From positions 44,124,668 through 44,188,667 of the forward strand of contig CP141145.1 of the NCBI GenBank assembly GCA_035235625.1: a DNA stretch of 64,000 nt, given 5' to 3'. Below the pieces are notes generated by a model that saw only the letters and a program-made list of their open reading frames with translations, did no database searches and was not told where the DNA came from. Position numbers and translations under genes: made by a program. The DNA is from Saururus chinensis. Taxonomy: Eukaryota; Streptophyta; Magnoliopsida; Piperales; Saururaceae. Of the stretch, positions 39,493 through 52,249 are shown piece after piece. How positions within the stretch are numbered: position 1 is the stretch's first letter; each line of letters begins with the position of its first letter.

Positions 39493-40094
39493 GATAGTGT
39501 TAAAGCATGAATAGTTGTTATTGAGCATATAGGTACTGAGCTTATAGTTGATGATTCAATGACTAAGGGTTTACCCCCTTCTTTATTTAAGAGTCATGTG
39601 GATCGTACGGGTCTTATTAGCTCATCGTGTATTTGATTTTGCTTATATACTTTTGAACTTTAATCATTTATCATAGCAATTACAATTTCTTTTCTCGTAG
39701 TATCTTATTTTTCTGTGCACTTAAGTATAAGATAATATTTACAAAATGAGTGGGAGCATGCCTTCACTCATAAATATATTTTGCTACATATAACACTCAA
39801 ACAGAATGAATTAGTTGCATTATGATACATGGAAGGAAATGTTCTCCTATGAGGGCATAATCGCCCTGATTTGTGCAGTTATTACATTTTGTAAGAGTAT
39901 AAAGTTACCACATATAGTTCGAAGGGTATTATTTTTTTCAAGGCTGTATGCGCATACGAAAGTCATTTTAAAGTTTCTCATTACCCACTTGGTTATTATT
40001 TAACTATTTTTTTTTTTAAATTTAGTTTAATTGAGTCAAGTGGGAGATTTTATTCTTTCTATAACTTAATTGAGAAGTTGTGCCAATGAGAGAA

Positions 40095-40468
40095 TGTTGA
40101 GCTTGTTTTTGTAATAAAACATCAAGTAGCCCAACTGTCTCAATTGACACTATTGGGCTTTTAAAACTGTCTGGGTAATAGGCTTAAGTGAAAATACTTA
40201 TTAAGTTATAGTTTCAAATGACAAATCTGAACCATTGCATCACCTATAAATGGACGGTTAGGATTTTAGAGTTCTTAACAATGATGTCCTGATTTAATTA
40301 TAAATATATCATTAGCTATCCTAAATCGATGCCTTAAGTAAAATTGCTCTCAGTTAAATTCTAAATAAGAAACTTATTATAATTTTGAAGAAAATTAGTA
40401 AAAAATTAAACCTCATTGAAGATTCTAATAGTTTCGGATATGCCTAAACCTTGTATTAAGTTCTATTA
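40095..40468 (+). repeat. 3' LTR of the Ty1-copia element
   Basis: It begins TGTTGAGCTTG and ends TCTATTA (the terminal CA has become TA), 374 bp. Followed by the TSD TTATC at 40469-40473. Confidence 0.86.
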
Positions 40469-40530
40469 TTATCTACTTTTTATATAAATATAGATATAGA
40501 CACGAATACATAAGAACATTTACACAACGA

Positions 40531-41066
40531 ACGTCCAAAAGTAGCCATATATCCCATCGTTTAAGCGGCCCGAATTTCACGAGTTGAATAGCTAAAGAAA
40601 AAGGCCATAAGAGAGGGAGAAAGAGAGGCATCACGGAATTCAACTACTCTTTTATGTGCTCTAGTGCGAAACCCAACCCCCGGGTAAAAAGCCAGTTGTT
40701 AGACCCAAAGCGGAGTAGTGATTGTGATTGGATTATTTTATTAATGAGTGGGAGATAGATGATTCACGCCTTTTCATACAAACATGTTGTCCCACTTGGT
40801 TCCCTGTCCAGAGTGGACCTGCAAATGACCTTCACGAGCAAAGCCAATGCATGGCAGCCTGGATTTTGCCATCTCCATCCTCAAAATGATTGTTCCCGTC
40901 CATGTGCTCACCATCTTTTTTCTGTCCTGCCCTTACCCCTCTTTTCTGTCTACCGACTTTTATTTCCCCATACTACTCTTACTCATCAAAATTTGGTGAA
41001 AAGTGGGTCTTAGATTCACTTTTCTCATTTCCTTTTCAACTTTCAAGTGCTCTGCCCCTGCCCCTG
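40531..41066. other. Upstream region of the XTH gene
   Basis: The presumed distal promoter. Short open frames at 40759-41013 and 40890-41108 are chance frames in pyrimidine-rich DNA. Confidence 0.4.
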
Positions 41067-41077
41067 TTTTTATATAT
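41067..41077 (+). promoter_or_regulatory. TATA box of the XTH gene
   Basis: TTTTTATATAT lies about 75-85 bp before the ATG at 41152, in a C/T-rich promoter. Confidence 0.6.
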
Positions 41078-41151
41078 CATCTTCCTACCAAGTTCAAATC
41101 TAGAGTGAGCTCGTTTCCCATCAGATTTAGCTGCCTTCTCGCGGCAGAGAT

Positions 41152-42665
41152 ATGGGAAGTTGTGCTACTTCGGCCCTTCTTCTCCTCGGCCTCGCTGGTT
41201 GTATCACTTTCTCTGTAGCAGCAACACCCCCGAGCTCTTTCTCGTTCGATGACAATTTTAACATCCTGTGGGAGAAGGATCATTTCAAGACCTCTCCTGA
41301 CGGGCAGGTCTGGTACCTCACCCTCGACAAGAAGACAGGTATATAGATGGTGACTTAAGAAATTGCTACATATGATCATATATATGCCTTTTCTTTTCTA
41401 TTGCAATTCGACGATCCCATTTACTTGATCGATTTCTGATGCTGATTTCATTCAATTATTCTGTGTGTCAATATTCAGGCTGCGGGTTCCAGACAAAGAA
41501 CCGATACAGATTCGGATGGTTTAGTATGAAGCTGAAATTGGTTGGAGGGGACTCCGCTGGGGTTGTCACTGCTTATTACGTAAGTGTTTTGAGAACAGAT
41601 CTAGCCTGATGGATTCGGCTAAATCACTGACACATGAAGATCCCGACCATCTTACACCATTCTAGCCAGTAATTACAACTTGACCATTAAATTCGAATCT
41701 GGACATATCCATATTCCACTTCTTCCCATACAATTTTTATGATAAGAAGTTATTAATTCCATACCAATATCCCATGCGAGTTTAATTCATCTCAAACTCT
41801 GCGGAGTAGCAGGTGTAGAGAGAACATCTGTTCGTTAAGAAGACAGATATCTTGTGTTATAGAATTATTTGCCCATTTAATTTCTTACTGTTAGATTTTT
41901 CTTGAAAAATAACACTTAACGGATGATGGTGTGGGTGTTGCAGATGATTTCTGATGAAGGACCGAAGAGAGATGAGCTTGACTTCGAGTTCTTGGGGAAC
42001 AGAACAGGGCAGCCATATACCATACAGACCAACGTTTATAAGAGCGGAGTTGGAGGAAGGGAGATGAGGCACATTCTCTGGTTTGATCCCACAGAAGATT
42101 TCCACACGTATTCCATTCTGTGGAACAACCACCACATTGTGTATGTCACCTCTCTCTCTCTTAGAGTGTTGGTCACTGGCTGAACTGTGATTCAGTCTGT
42201 ACGTCTAGACTGCATTTGGCAGTAATAAGCATCAATTAACGTAAATTTGTGTTGTGATGCAGGTTTTTTGCTGACAGGGTCCCTATAAGGGTGTACAAGA
42301 ATTCGGAGAAGCCCAACAACTTTTTCCCCAACGAGAAGCCCATGTACATGTACTCGAGCATATGGAATGCGGACGACTGGGCGACCAGAGGTGGACTGGA
42401 GAAGACGGACTGGAAGAATGCGCCCTTCGTCTCATCCTACAAGGACTTCAATGTCGATGCTTGCAAGTGGGAGGATCCATATCCCAGCTGCGTCTCCACC
42501 ACAACCCAGAACTGGTGGGATAAATATGATGCCTGGATCCTATCCGATGCTCAAAAGGAAGATTTCGGATGGGTTGGGAGGAACCTGGTCATCTACGACT
42601 ACTGCCAGGACAAGGAACGTTACCCTGAATTGCCCCCCGAGTGTTCGTTGTCTCCCTGGCAGTAA
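41152..42665 (+). CDS. Xyloglucan endotransglucosylase/hydrolase, XTH8-like
   Basis: A secreted GH16 enzyme that cuts and rejoins wall xyloglucan. Four exons, 41152-41338, 41479-41579, 41944-42140 and 42263-42665, join in phase to 295 residues. Residues 1 to about 23 are a signal peptide. The catalytic block [13 protein letters not shown] is at about 106-118, with nucleophile Glu107 and acid/base Glu111, followed by the usual N-glycosylation site at Asn115. [14 protein letters not shown] and WWDKYDAW follow, and the C-terminal XET extension carries paired cysteines ([26 protein letters not shown]). [13 protein letters not shown] and SPWQ endings resemble Arabidopsis XTH8. The enzyme looks intact; transglucosylase versus hydrolase preference cannot be told. 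Confidence 0.95.
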
Positions 42666-43640
42666 TTCCTCAATTGATTCTTCTTCATCGAAGATAAGAG
42701 ATATATCATCTCCCCTCATTCGTTATTAATTATCATTTATTTATATGTTTATCATATTATATTCGGATCCGGTCATCTTAGTTTTCACGGGCTGAGTTCT
42801 TCTATGTCACATTGGTTTGAAGGATTTCCGTTCTGGCTTCCTTGACCTTGTCTGCTACCCCGGGCAAGTTTAGCCCGCACATAGAGCAGTAATATGTTTA
42901 ATAGATGACAAAGTCACATAAGAAATCAAACTGCATCAAAGAACTTAACACTATTGCATTTTTTATGGGAAAACTACTGATACGTCCTAAGAGTCGCATC
43001 TAATGTGCAACATCTGTCGACCAAAATAATAATAATGGTCAGCGCATCCTCCCGTCTGTTGTTTTTTGTACATTTAAGTCCTACGTTTTTACACCGATTC
43101 TATTATTTAATTTAAAATTTTAATATTACCCTTATTTTTTTCTCTTCCGTTCGCTGGCTCCTCTCCTCGATAGGCTGGAGCATCATACCAGCGTTTCTGA
43201 ATATTCTTTTTCTATGCTTGATGGTCGGACCATCTTTATCCGCTAGCGTTGCATTTCCTCACAAATAGTACATCATTGCCAGCTTTATTTAGTCGTTGCT
43301 AGTGATTCTGCCTCTCCCAAATTCTTCACAGTCTCCCCCACAGTCCCACCACATTTTTATTCTCCTCGTCATTTTTCCAAATATTCCCCTCCGTTTTCCC
43401 CTTGCAGCCTAGTCTCTTAATTTCATTCATTCTCCCCCCGCTGCCCCTCAACAGTTTCCCCCTCGGCAAAATTTTCCCTCTCCTCCCTTCTCCGCTGCCA
43501 CATTATCCCTCTCCCCAATCCCCCGCAAATAGTTTCACCCCATCCCCCTCCCCCTCCCCCTCATCTTCTCCCTCCATCCCCCTGCCTTAGGATTGGTCAT
43601 CCTCCTCTAGCCCGGGATTGACTGTGGCAGTGTTCGATAG
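42666..43640. other. Downstream of XTH, non-coding
   Basis: The XTH 3' region, then a strongly pyrimidine-rich stretch at about 43310-43590 (CCCCTCC and CTCCCC runs). Its open frame at 43402-43590 is a composition artefact. Confidence 0.45.
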
Positions 43641-43647
43641 AGCGGGG

Positions 43648-43836
43648 TGGATGAATGTAGAAAGATCAGAGAAAGCCAGACACAAAGTAGAGCAAGATCC
43701 TGCTGATGTAGTTACAGAGCCAGGTCAGGAGAAGGTGGGGTAGGGGCTTCCAAACGCTCCCAAGCAACAGACTCCCCAACACAATGTTGTTGTACCAGTT
43801 GGTCTCATCGATGAACAGTTGTAGGTAGTCCTCCAT
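43648..43836 (-). pseudogene. 5' fragment of a sterol C5(6)-desaturase gene
   Basis: From an ATG at 43836 the minus strand reads [17 protein letters not shown], then [18 protein letters not shown] and LLYFVSGFL. This matches the N-terminus of plant Delta7-sterol C5-desaturase (STE1/DWF7), which has LMQFVDETSFYN and WEPLPHFLQTWLRNY. The next codon should be the conserved Trp of GFLWCFYIY but is TGA (43668-43666). SFYIH follows, then the similarity ends. All His-box regions of the enzyme are missing. A TATA box sits upstream, so this is a copy of the gene's promoter-proximal end or a gene cut off by rearrangement. Confidence 0.82.
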
Positions 43837-43905
43837 CTGCCCCCGTCCAGAAGCGGCGCTCTTTAGCTGGACACTGGCCGATATTCGCACCTGCGAATTC
43901 ACCGG

Positions 43906-43916
43906 CTATATATAGG
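43906..43916 (-). promoter_or_regulatory. TATA box upstream of the desaturase fragment
   Basis: The palindromic CTATATATAG lies about 70-80 bp upstream of the fragment's ATG on the minus strand, so the core promoter was retained with the broken coding region. Confidence 0.55.
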
Positions 43917-44639
43917 CCCTTCCTCAACGAGAAAAAACGGAGGAAGAGAGGCCATAAGAGAAGAGTGGGAAGGACAAAGGATAAAAAAATTCATGGTCTG
44001 TGTTAGTTTGGGGGAAATGGCCCCAAGTCCCAATTCCTAATGCTCTCGTTCATTCGTAGTTTTACGCTATGCTCTGGAAGCTTTTTTGTTTTCACTCCCA
44101 CTGATTACGAGCCTGCTCTAACAACTTTCCATATTAACTTATATTATGTTACACCCTGGCATTGCCCGACCCGAGTCGAACCCGGTCCAAGGGCTGGGCC
44201 AACGCACAGAGGTGACAATTTGAAAACAGTTAAAGAAATAACGGAAGACTTATGCCTTAACCACGGGTGGTTTAATTTACGGAGTTTACGCACTACTTTG
44301 AGCAAGAGTAAATAAGAAGAACCAAAAAGGTTAAACTCTGAATTAAACCACAATCTCAAACCCACATACTAATAATCCATAGCCATACACTTGGCTCCAA
44401 ACAAGGTATCAAATGAAACTAAAGACATAGTATATTACAAATCTAAAACAAGGATCAATCTACAAGGTCCTAACATCAAAACAAGATAAGCAAAGAGACG
44501 TGCAAGACTAGAAGCCCAAAACAAAACAAGAAAGTGGGGTGAGTATAAAAACTCAATAATAGTTTTGAATATATAATACTAATCAGAAAACATGACAGTA
44601 TGGCAATGAAGCAATTCAGATCTAAGCTTAACATGCTAT

Positions 44640-44950
44640 ACCGCTTTCTGATTATACATTCATATCACATAAACCTGCATAATAGTGTCTCAATCACACA
44701 CTTTTTGATCACGCATTTATATCTCATAAACCTGCATAATAGTGTCTCAATCACACCATTTCTGATCATGTATTCAAACCTGCATAATAGTGTCTCAATC
44801 ACACTATTTCTGATCATGCATTTATATCACATAAACCTACATAATAGTGTCTCAATCACACCATTTCTAATCATGCATTCATAACACATAATCCTTCATA
44901 ATAGTGTCTCATTTACACATTTTCTGATCATACCTTCATATCACGTCAAA
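44640..44950. repeat. Minisatellite inside LTR A copy 4, unit about 57 bp
   Basis: About five units with AAACCTGCATAATAGTGTCTC, AATCACACCATTTCTGATC and ATGCATTCATATCACAT. The unit sequence is closest to that in copy 3. Confidence 0.85.
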
Positions 44951-47134
44951 CTCATTCACCGTGCATGACAAACGTGTCAAACACATGATACACAATCATG
45001 CATAACATTCATCATCAACATGCATCAATACAAATGGTAAATGCCTCCATCAAGGAGTAAACACAAACATTGCCACACAAGCAAGACACGGTCAAGGCCA
45101 CGAAGGCGAGATACAGTCAAATTTCCACAGAGGAAATGAAAAAGAGTCGGGGTTGTCAATCCCTAAAGCTGCTCACCCTGGACGATCCTGGCCAAGGATG
45201 TCTCATTCTCACACAAAAAATCTAGAGCAGGGGTGTTCGCCTAGGGACTTCTCTTGCAGAGGGGAGAGCCCGAATTCCCACACAGGGAACCTTAGAACAC
45301 ATGGTAGTGGGTGCACATGGCATACCACTCTGGATTTTCAGGGTCCAAATGACACTCATAATAATCTCAAATCCACAAGACAAGTACACAACTTGTCCCC
45401 ATATAATTTCATTTCACTAGACTCAACCTAGGGAGTATACACGTTCCACACATGAATTTAAATCGAAAACATGTCCTTTCGGACCAACCAAGTTTAGATA
45501 AATTCACCGAGCAATTATTCAGGCACGCAATCTCAAGCATTGCATGTAATCGATTAATTTCGGTTAAATATCGGTAAAACTTTGTCCATGAATACCGATC
45601 CATGATGCATGATACATCCGTAAGCAAGACCTACGTAGGTTCCAACACATGAAACGTGGTCCTAATCAGTCCCATCATGCATCATAATCACCTCATAATT
45701 AACTACAATGTCATAGTAGATTCTCATACATGTGTGTTCATGCATATCCTAAGCATATTATCAATGTTTTGATATAAACTCATAAGGAAACCTATGCATG
45801 CTTAACACATGTGAAATAATAAATTCTAACTAAAATCAAAACAAAATCCACTATAAAACATAAATCCATTAATGTAGAATCGAACGCCCATTCCCACAAG
45901 CATGATTTTCCACACAATAAGCCACAACATGATCACATCCATTACCTATAAACCATCCATATTACAAGGGAACACATTTCACCATTTGCTATATAACATC
46001 CCTACTAGAAACATATTCTAATCACAAGAATTCTAACATTTTAAGTTCCAGCATAATTCAATATCAACATGTAATTGTCAACGTGTAATATAATACCCCA
46101 TGATAATTACTTAAACATAATCCATAAACTTTCATCATCAATTCCACACCTCTAGTAGCACAATTCAACATAATACATTTTCTATAACTATTTGAAACAT
46201 TAAATGGAGTAAAAACATTGAAATGAGCATGATTTCAAAAATAGCAAACTGTAGTGTAGCCGTTCGAATGCCCTGCAAGGCCGTTCGATCGGCTATGCTG
46301 TAAATCTATCAAAAATATAGTGTCACCGATCGATCGCCCTGGTAGGCCGTTCGATCGCCAACATAGCAGTTTTGACCTTCTTCTTCATTTTGAATTTCAA
46401 AACTGAGACTCCATTAAATCAACTTAAAACCTTCATCTATATGCCCAAACACCATTAAAACTCAATCAAACTTTCCAAAATGTTAATCTACACCATTTAA
46501 AGATAAAACCATAAGAAATCGGAACAAGAAATTAACATTTACTAATCCCACCATTTGAGCACTAAATCAAGCAAACCCATTCCAAATAAACTATGAAAAA
46601 TTGAGATTTTACCATAAGAAAACTGAGATTTTGAAGACCCATTACCTTGTCACTCGTTTAGGTTCAGATTTGACCTTTACCCTTCTTGAAAATCTTCCAA
46701 AAGCATAATGTCTAAGTTAAACTCCATTAAAAATCGGTTTAACATTGAAAACCTTAAAGAAATCTTAGATCTAGGGTTTGTTAAGCATAAAAAATGAATT
46801 TTGAGAAGTAGGGTTTGAAGTAAGGGAGTAAATCAGTAACTTTGATGCTTGAAATCAAATCGAATCAAATTAAAAGGGAAATGATGAATTAAGAATGGAT
46901 TAGGAAAAAATCTAGGATTTAAGTTTAATTAAGGAAGAACATACCTCAATCCCTTCTAATTCAGACCTAATTGGGGAACTAGGCCTTAATCACCTCCTCC
47001 CAGCCTATTCCCAAAATGGAAATAGCTCAGCCCTTTTCCATTTATAGTAAGGCTTGAGCTACACTTAATGAACTAAAGGGGCGTGAATAGAATTTTGGGC
47101 TAAAAATATAAATTTTATAAATTTGAGCACTAAT

Positions 47135-48787
47135 TGTAGCGACCGCCCCTTTTTCCGACATATAATTATAGTTGTTATAAATGCTAGGCACACTCAGCCG
47201 TCACACGCACGTCCGAACACGACGGTCGTCAATGCGGATCACAGTCACATATGTCTTATATTAATCATAGGCATACCACGGAGTTATAGCACAGCAAAAT
47301 ATTATACATGCACTTAAAAGAAACTTTCACACAAGCCATGGACTTAGGTTCGTAGAGTTGATAGTTTACAAGCTTTACAAGTCTTCGGGCACATCATGCC
47401 CTTAAACTGCAGTCATATAAATACTTACATATTTTCCAAAAAAAGAGTGCAGATAAATATCTGAGGGACTATTTTTTCTTCACTTCCGTCCTCGTTGCAT
47501 GCAGAATCTGGGGGTGGGTGAGTATTTTAAAATACTCAGCAGGTTAATTTAAAATCTAACAGAGATGCTAAGCAGAAATCTCTTTGAAAACCCTACAATA
47601 TTTTCTTTGGAAACCTTTATCACGATAAATTATGCAAAAAACACCGCGATTTCAAATCAAAACAAATCCACAAGCCGCGACACCCTACGGCCTACCCTCG
47701 GCGCTCATTGGGCAAACGAGGGCCACTTAGGGACAGAGCTTTCCCATGATGCTCTACCCTATGCGCGCCACTTGCCGATTTATTTTTCTCGGCGGGCATC
47801 ATCACTCTATGATTATTCCGGGTTCTTAAGCCCATGAATTAATCATCACATCGTTCAAAACATAGCAATATTCATGCTAAAACAGTTCATCACATAACAT
47901 GTCTCACATAAATTAATCACATAAGCTTAATCATGTTAAATCATGCGTAAAGAAGTTATATTAAGCACACGTTTAGAGTTTAAAGTCCCCTACCTTAACC
48001 CTTGGTTATAATTTTGTAACGGTAGAAGCCTCGAATAAAGAAACCGACCCCACCATAGTGTCTAGAACGTTGAATTCAATAGGAAACGCCTTTTGAATCA
48101 CTCGATTCGAACTTAAAATGGTTGAGAATGGAGGAAAACAAGTTCAGAAGTGGAAAACTGAAAACTAGAGAAAAATGTGGACCGAATGCACTATTTAAAG
48201 GCGCGCGAGCAAGTGGGGCCCGCGCGCCTGGGCCCCATTGCGCCGTTCGGCACGACGACGGGCGGCGACGCGTGTTGTGATCGTGGCGCATGTCGTCGCG
48301 GGCCCGGCCCCGCCTGACGCGGGTCCGCGGCACGTCGCGTGCCCGGCCCACGCACCCGGGTCCATGCAGCGCCAGCTGACGCCGGCCGCGTGCATCAGCT
48401 TGCGTCAGCCTCTCTTTTTATAATACTTTTTTATTTTTAAAAAAATAAAAACTTTAAACGCGCGTATCATTATCACCCGGACTCTGATTCACGCGTTCTT
48501 TACACCGTTGGGCTTGTATCGACGAGCCCTACAAAAATAGACCGCACATGGGTAGGTTATCCCGCTCTCCTAAGGTAGGCCCACCCATGTGGCACATTTC
48601 CCGGGGTCGTACTTTCGGTCCCAGTGTCTGAATCAAGCGCTTCGAAAGCCGTTACACTCGTTTTTTTTTGCACTTTACCATAATCTAATAAGATTAAATA
48701 TGTAACAAACTATAACTAATTAAAATAATGCTACAAACTCCAAAATTAACGTATAAAAAAACTTACTGGAAATTCAGGGTCGTTTCA
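47135..48787. mobile_element. Solo LTR of family C, nested in LTR A copy 4
   Basis: It begins TGTAGCGACCGCCCC and ends CAGGGTCGTTTCA, 1653 bp, with the exact 5-bp duplication CTAAT on both sides (47130-47134 and 48788-48792). It includes a GC-rich stretch (about 48195-48400) like that in LTR B and shares downstream words with it (CGCGCGTATCATTATC versus CGCGCGATATCTTC; CACATGGGTAGGTTATCC). The open frames at 47565-47837 and 48076-48423 are LTR sequence, not genes. Confidence 0.92.
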
Positions 48788-49094
48788 CTAATTAAGTCTG
48801 AGAAAATTCTAAAATTTTTGTATGAGCTTATGTTGATGTCTGGGGCATTTTAGTTTAAAATCCTAATTTTGTTGGTGGGGCCCACATAGGGGTTCCACCA
48901 AACCCTAATTTTTGAAAAAATTAGTGAAAATAAGAAAAATTCCAAAAATTTAGAATTGATTAAAAACTGCTTAAAACTTTTAGAAATCTCAATTATTTTA
49001 GAAACCACAAAATTTAAATTAGAAAACGCGTAAACCACAGATTAACCGATAAATAATATTAAAATAAACCGGTTCAAAAATAAGAGTCCTTACA

Positions 49095-50030
<936 letters not shown>

Positions 50031-50258
50031 CTATAAAATCCCCACCTCCACCGAAATGGACTTGGATAATGCACTATCTTGAGCACTCATCAACCTCCCC
50101 TTCCCATTGGCCTTGCTAACAACGTTAATCATAAGTATCATATATGCTCTCCTTAAGGAAGCAAAGAAGATTTTTGACAACTTCTTTGATCCTTTGGTAC
50201 CCTTGCGGATTGCATCAGCATCGAATGTGGGGATCCCTTTTGAACAAATGCAGCCCAT
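50031..50258 (-). pseudogene. Possible N-terminal fragment of an MGC-type protein kinase gene
   Basis: An open frame from the ATG at 50258 begins MGCICSKG, the N-myristoylation and palmitoylation start typical of a plant cyclin-dependent-kinase-like group (MGC(I/V)C). The rest of the frame is basic and Ser-rich (KGTKGSKKLSK) but shows no kinase domain, and nothing downstream on this strand supplies one. The likeness rests on eight residues, so it may be chance. A hAT-like element lies just upstream. Confidence 0.3.
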
Positions 50259-50327
50259 AGTTCTTAGAATCAAATTACCCAGAGTAAGCTCTTTTCAAAA
50301 TGAAATCAAATCTATGAGGCATCACAT

Positions 50328-51016
50328 TAGGAGTGTTTACGAATGGAAATGGATGCGGACAAAGGGTTGTTCGTGTCTGTTAGTCATTTGAATAACTCTT
50401 GTTTGTGTCCATCCATGTTCGCCCTAGTCTGAATTATACTTTGTCAAAGTCCGTATATGGACAGATATGGACAAATATTTTAACACCTAAATTTTTATCC
50501 GAATTCAAATATTTCAACACTTTTATAGCATGTAAAAGTTGTCTTAACATGTTACATATGTACTAGATCTATGTTTTGAAGATATCTAATACTTATGTAG
50601 CATATTAAAATCCTAACATGCTATATAAGTTATGGATTTATATTTTCAAACTGTCTAGTAGTTATATAGTATGTTAGGACTATTCTAACATGATATATAA
50701 GTACTAAATTCATGTTTTTTAAGTTGTCAAGTGCCTATGTCGCATGTTAGGATTGTCCTAAGATACTACATAGGAACCGAATTCTATTTTTTTTTTAATA
50801 ATTAGTAATAATTATTACTATATTTAAGAGAATATTAGGTAAGAGTGACGGATGCGGACGTCCGTGGACACGGAAAAGGGTATGTCCGTGTCTGTAACTT
50901 CCTACCAGTGTAGACAAAAAACTTTATCTGTATCCAACCTAGACTAAAAAAATATCCATTATATAAAAATATATACGGACAAACATATGGACAATGGACA
51001 TACATGAACACCCCTA
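50328..51016. mobile_element. hAT-like non-autonomous element, copy B
   Basis: 689 bp, starting TAGGAGTGTTTACG and ending TACATGAACACCCCTA, with short imperfect terminal inverted repeats. It is flanked by the exact 8-bp duplication CATCACAT (50320-50327 and 51017-51024), the size made by hAT transposases. Inside are about three units of some 85 bp (CTAACATGCTATATAAGT; TATATAGTATGTTAGGAC). No transposase frame. Homologous to copy A at 37848. Confidence 0.88.
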
Positions 51017-51024
51017 CATCACAT

Positions 51025-52249
51025 AGAGTCGTGACAAAGAAAATATGCTTTAGCTGGACAATTTTCTCTTCTTTGGTCTCTGAATCATCATTATAAGAGG
51101 ATACCAAGGACCAACATTGCGCCAAGAATCAAATCGAACAGAGAAGGATGAACAAAACTAAGTGGTGATTCACAATTCTAACCAGCAATGAAGATCAAAC
51201 TGCACCAAGCTAGAAAAGAACTCCAAAACCCAACCCGGCGAGATGAAAGAGGGCTACACGTCTAGCAATAGTGTCCAAAAGAGCAAACCAAGAATTGAAG
51301 ATTGCGCTAAATTCTAAGCAGAAGAGGTTTCAATCAAGGTATGTTCTTGTGATTTTATTGTAATTTTTGTATAGTTAAATTATTCATCTTTAATAATTTT
51401 TTGTTTATGTAGAGTCTAATTTGATTGTTAAATGGTTAACTTTTTGGTGATTTAGAGGATAATTGTAAATTTAAGAAACAATTGGCGTTGGGAGCTTAAA
51501 ACAACACTTATTCGTTATTAAGGGCAACAGATTTTACCGTGTCTCTGAACTTTTTACGTTACTGAAGAGGTGGACACCCTATTTACAATTCTGCCACCAA
51601 AAATTAGCTTTTTGACAAAATAACCCTTTGACCTTGTATCTTCTCTCCATCTTTGTTTCCTCGCTGCTGATCCGCTTGCCATGTCCAAAAACACCAACGC
51701 CGTCGAGAAATCGCCACGCTCTTGTCCCTCCTCTGCCCATAAATATGTTTGGCCCTGTCGACAAACTTACCGCTGACATATCTGACAAGCTGACATGAGT
51801 ATACAAATTAAGTTTGGCAGGGGCAGCGATTGGTGGAAGGAAGGGTGATAGGACGGGCACCCGAAGACGAAGAATCCCGGCACCGAAAACTTCCATGCCG
51901 GCTCAGGAAGATACTGCCATCTAAGAGATCAGGAGTTAGTTCAGGACCGGAATCGGGTCTTGCCATGTGCGATTCATACGTCCAGAGTTTGGGATACTTG
52001 ATTATTGCTGGGTGTGATGCATGCGTCCATAGATTAAGAGGGTATATTAGTCATTTTCTTCATATTTAATTATTGTCGGGACTTACCCAATTCTAACTAA
52101 TATGGTCGGGATTAATAAGTAATTAACCTATTTATATTTATATAGGACTAATCGGTTTCTGCCCCTTCTTTTATTCAAAGTCCCTAACAAACTAAATATT
52201 CAGCAACACATCGATGGTCTAGAGTACTAATAAAGCCATCAGCAACAAC
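51025..52249. other. Intergenic, unassigned
   Basis: An open frame at 51579-51896 (minus) and the antisense one at 51830-52069 have no known domain. About 51530-51600 (CTCTGAACTTTTTACGTTACTG... GGTGGACACCC) looks like the end of a small interspersed element. Confidence 0.4.

Larger units (their letters stand above)
38409..40468 (+). mobile_element. Deleted and rearranged Ty1-copia retrotransposon
   Basis: Two direct LTRs enclose only 1310 bp and are flanked by the exact 5-bp duplication TTATC (38404-38408 and 40469-40473). The interior has no primer-binding site next to the 5' LTR and no gag, protease or core reverse transcriptase. What remains is a reversed piece of the integrase end (38790-39030, minus strand), an RNase H part (39130-39492, plus strand) and a purine-rich GAGAGAA just before the 3' LTR. 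It inserted into the hAT-like element described above. Confidence 0.88.
37848..40530. mobile_element. hAT-like non-autonomous element, copy A, split by a copia insertion
   Basis: The left end TAGGGGTGCTCATGG and the following body match 50328-51016. They share GGGTTGTTCGTGTCTG and the internal units of about 85 bp with words such as TAACATGCTATATAAGT and TATGTAGTATGTTA. The body is broken at 38408 by the copia element and appears to resume at 40474-40530 (TTATATAAATATAGATATAG...). The right terminus is decayed and I could not confirm a matching 8-bp TSD; the candidate on the left is CCCGTGAG. Confidence 0.6.
44147..49094. mobile_element. LTR of family A, copy 4, carrying a nested LTR
   Basis: It begins TGTTACACCCTGGCATTG and ends AAGAGTCCTTACA. 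Flanks are TATTA (44142-44146) and TATTT (49095-49099), a 5-bp duplication with one mismatch. Without the nested family C element it is about 3.3 kb, like the other copies. It has the minisatellite (44640-44950), the CTAGAGC/TTCGCC repeats (about 45090-45340) and the CGATCGATCG segment (about 46255-46360). No gag or pol. Confidence 0.88.

Noticed and set aside
43402-43590. Pro/Ser-rich open frame
   Set aside because: Translation of a C/T-rich tract without any domain.
47565-47837. 90-residue open frame
   Set aside because: Within the family C solo LTR, between defined LTR ends; no similarity to any domain.
48076-48423. GC-rich Arg/Ala-rich open frames
   Set aside because: Inside the family C LTR, overlapping in three frames; composition artefacts.
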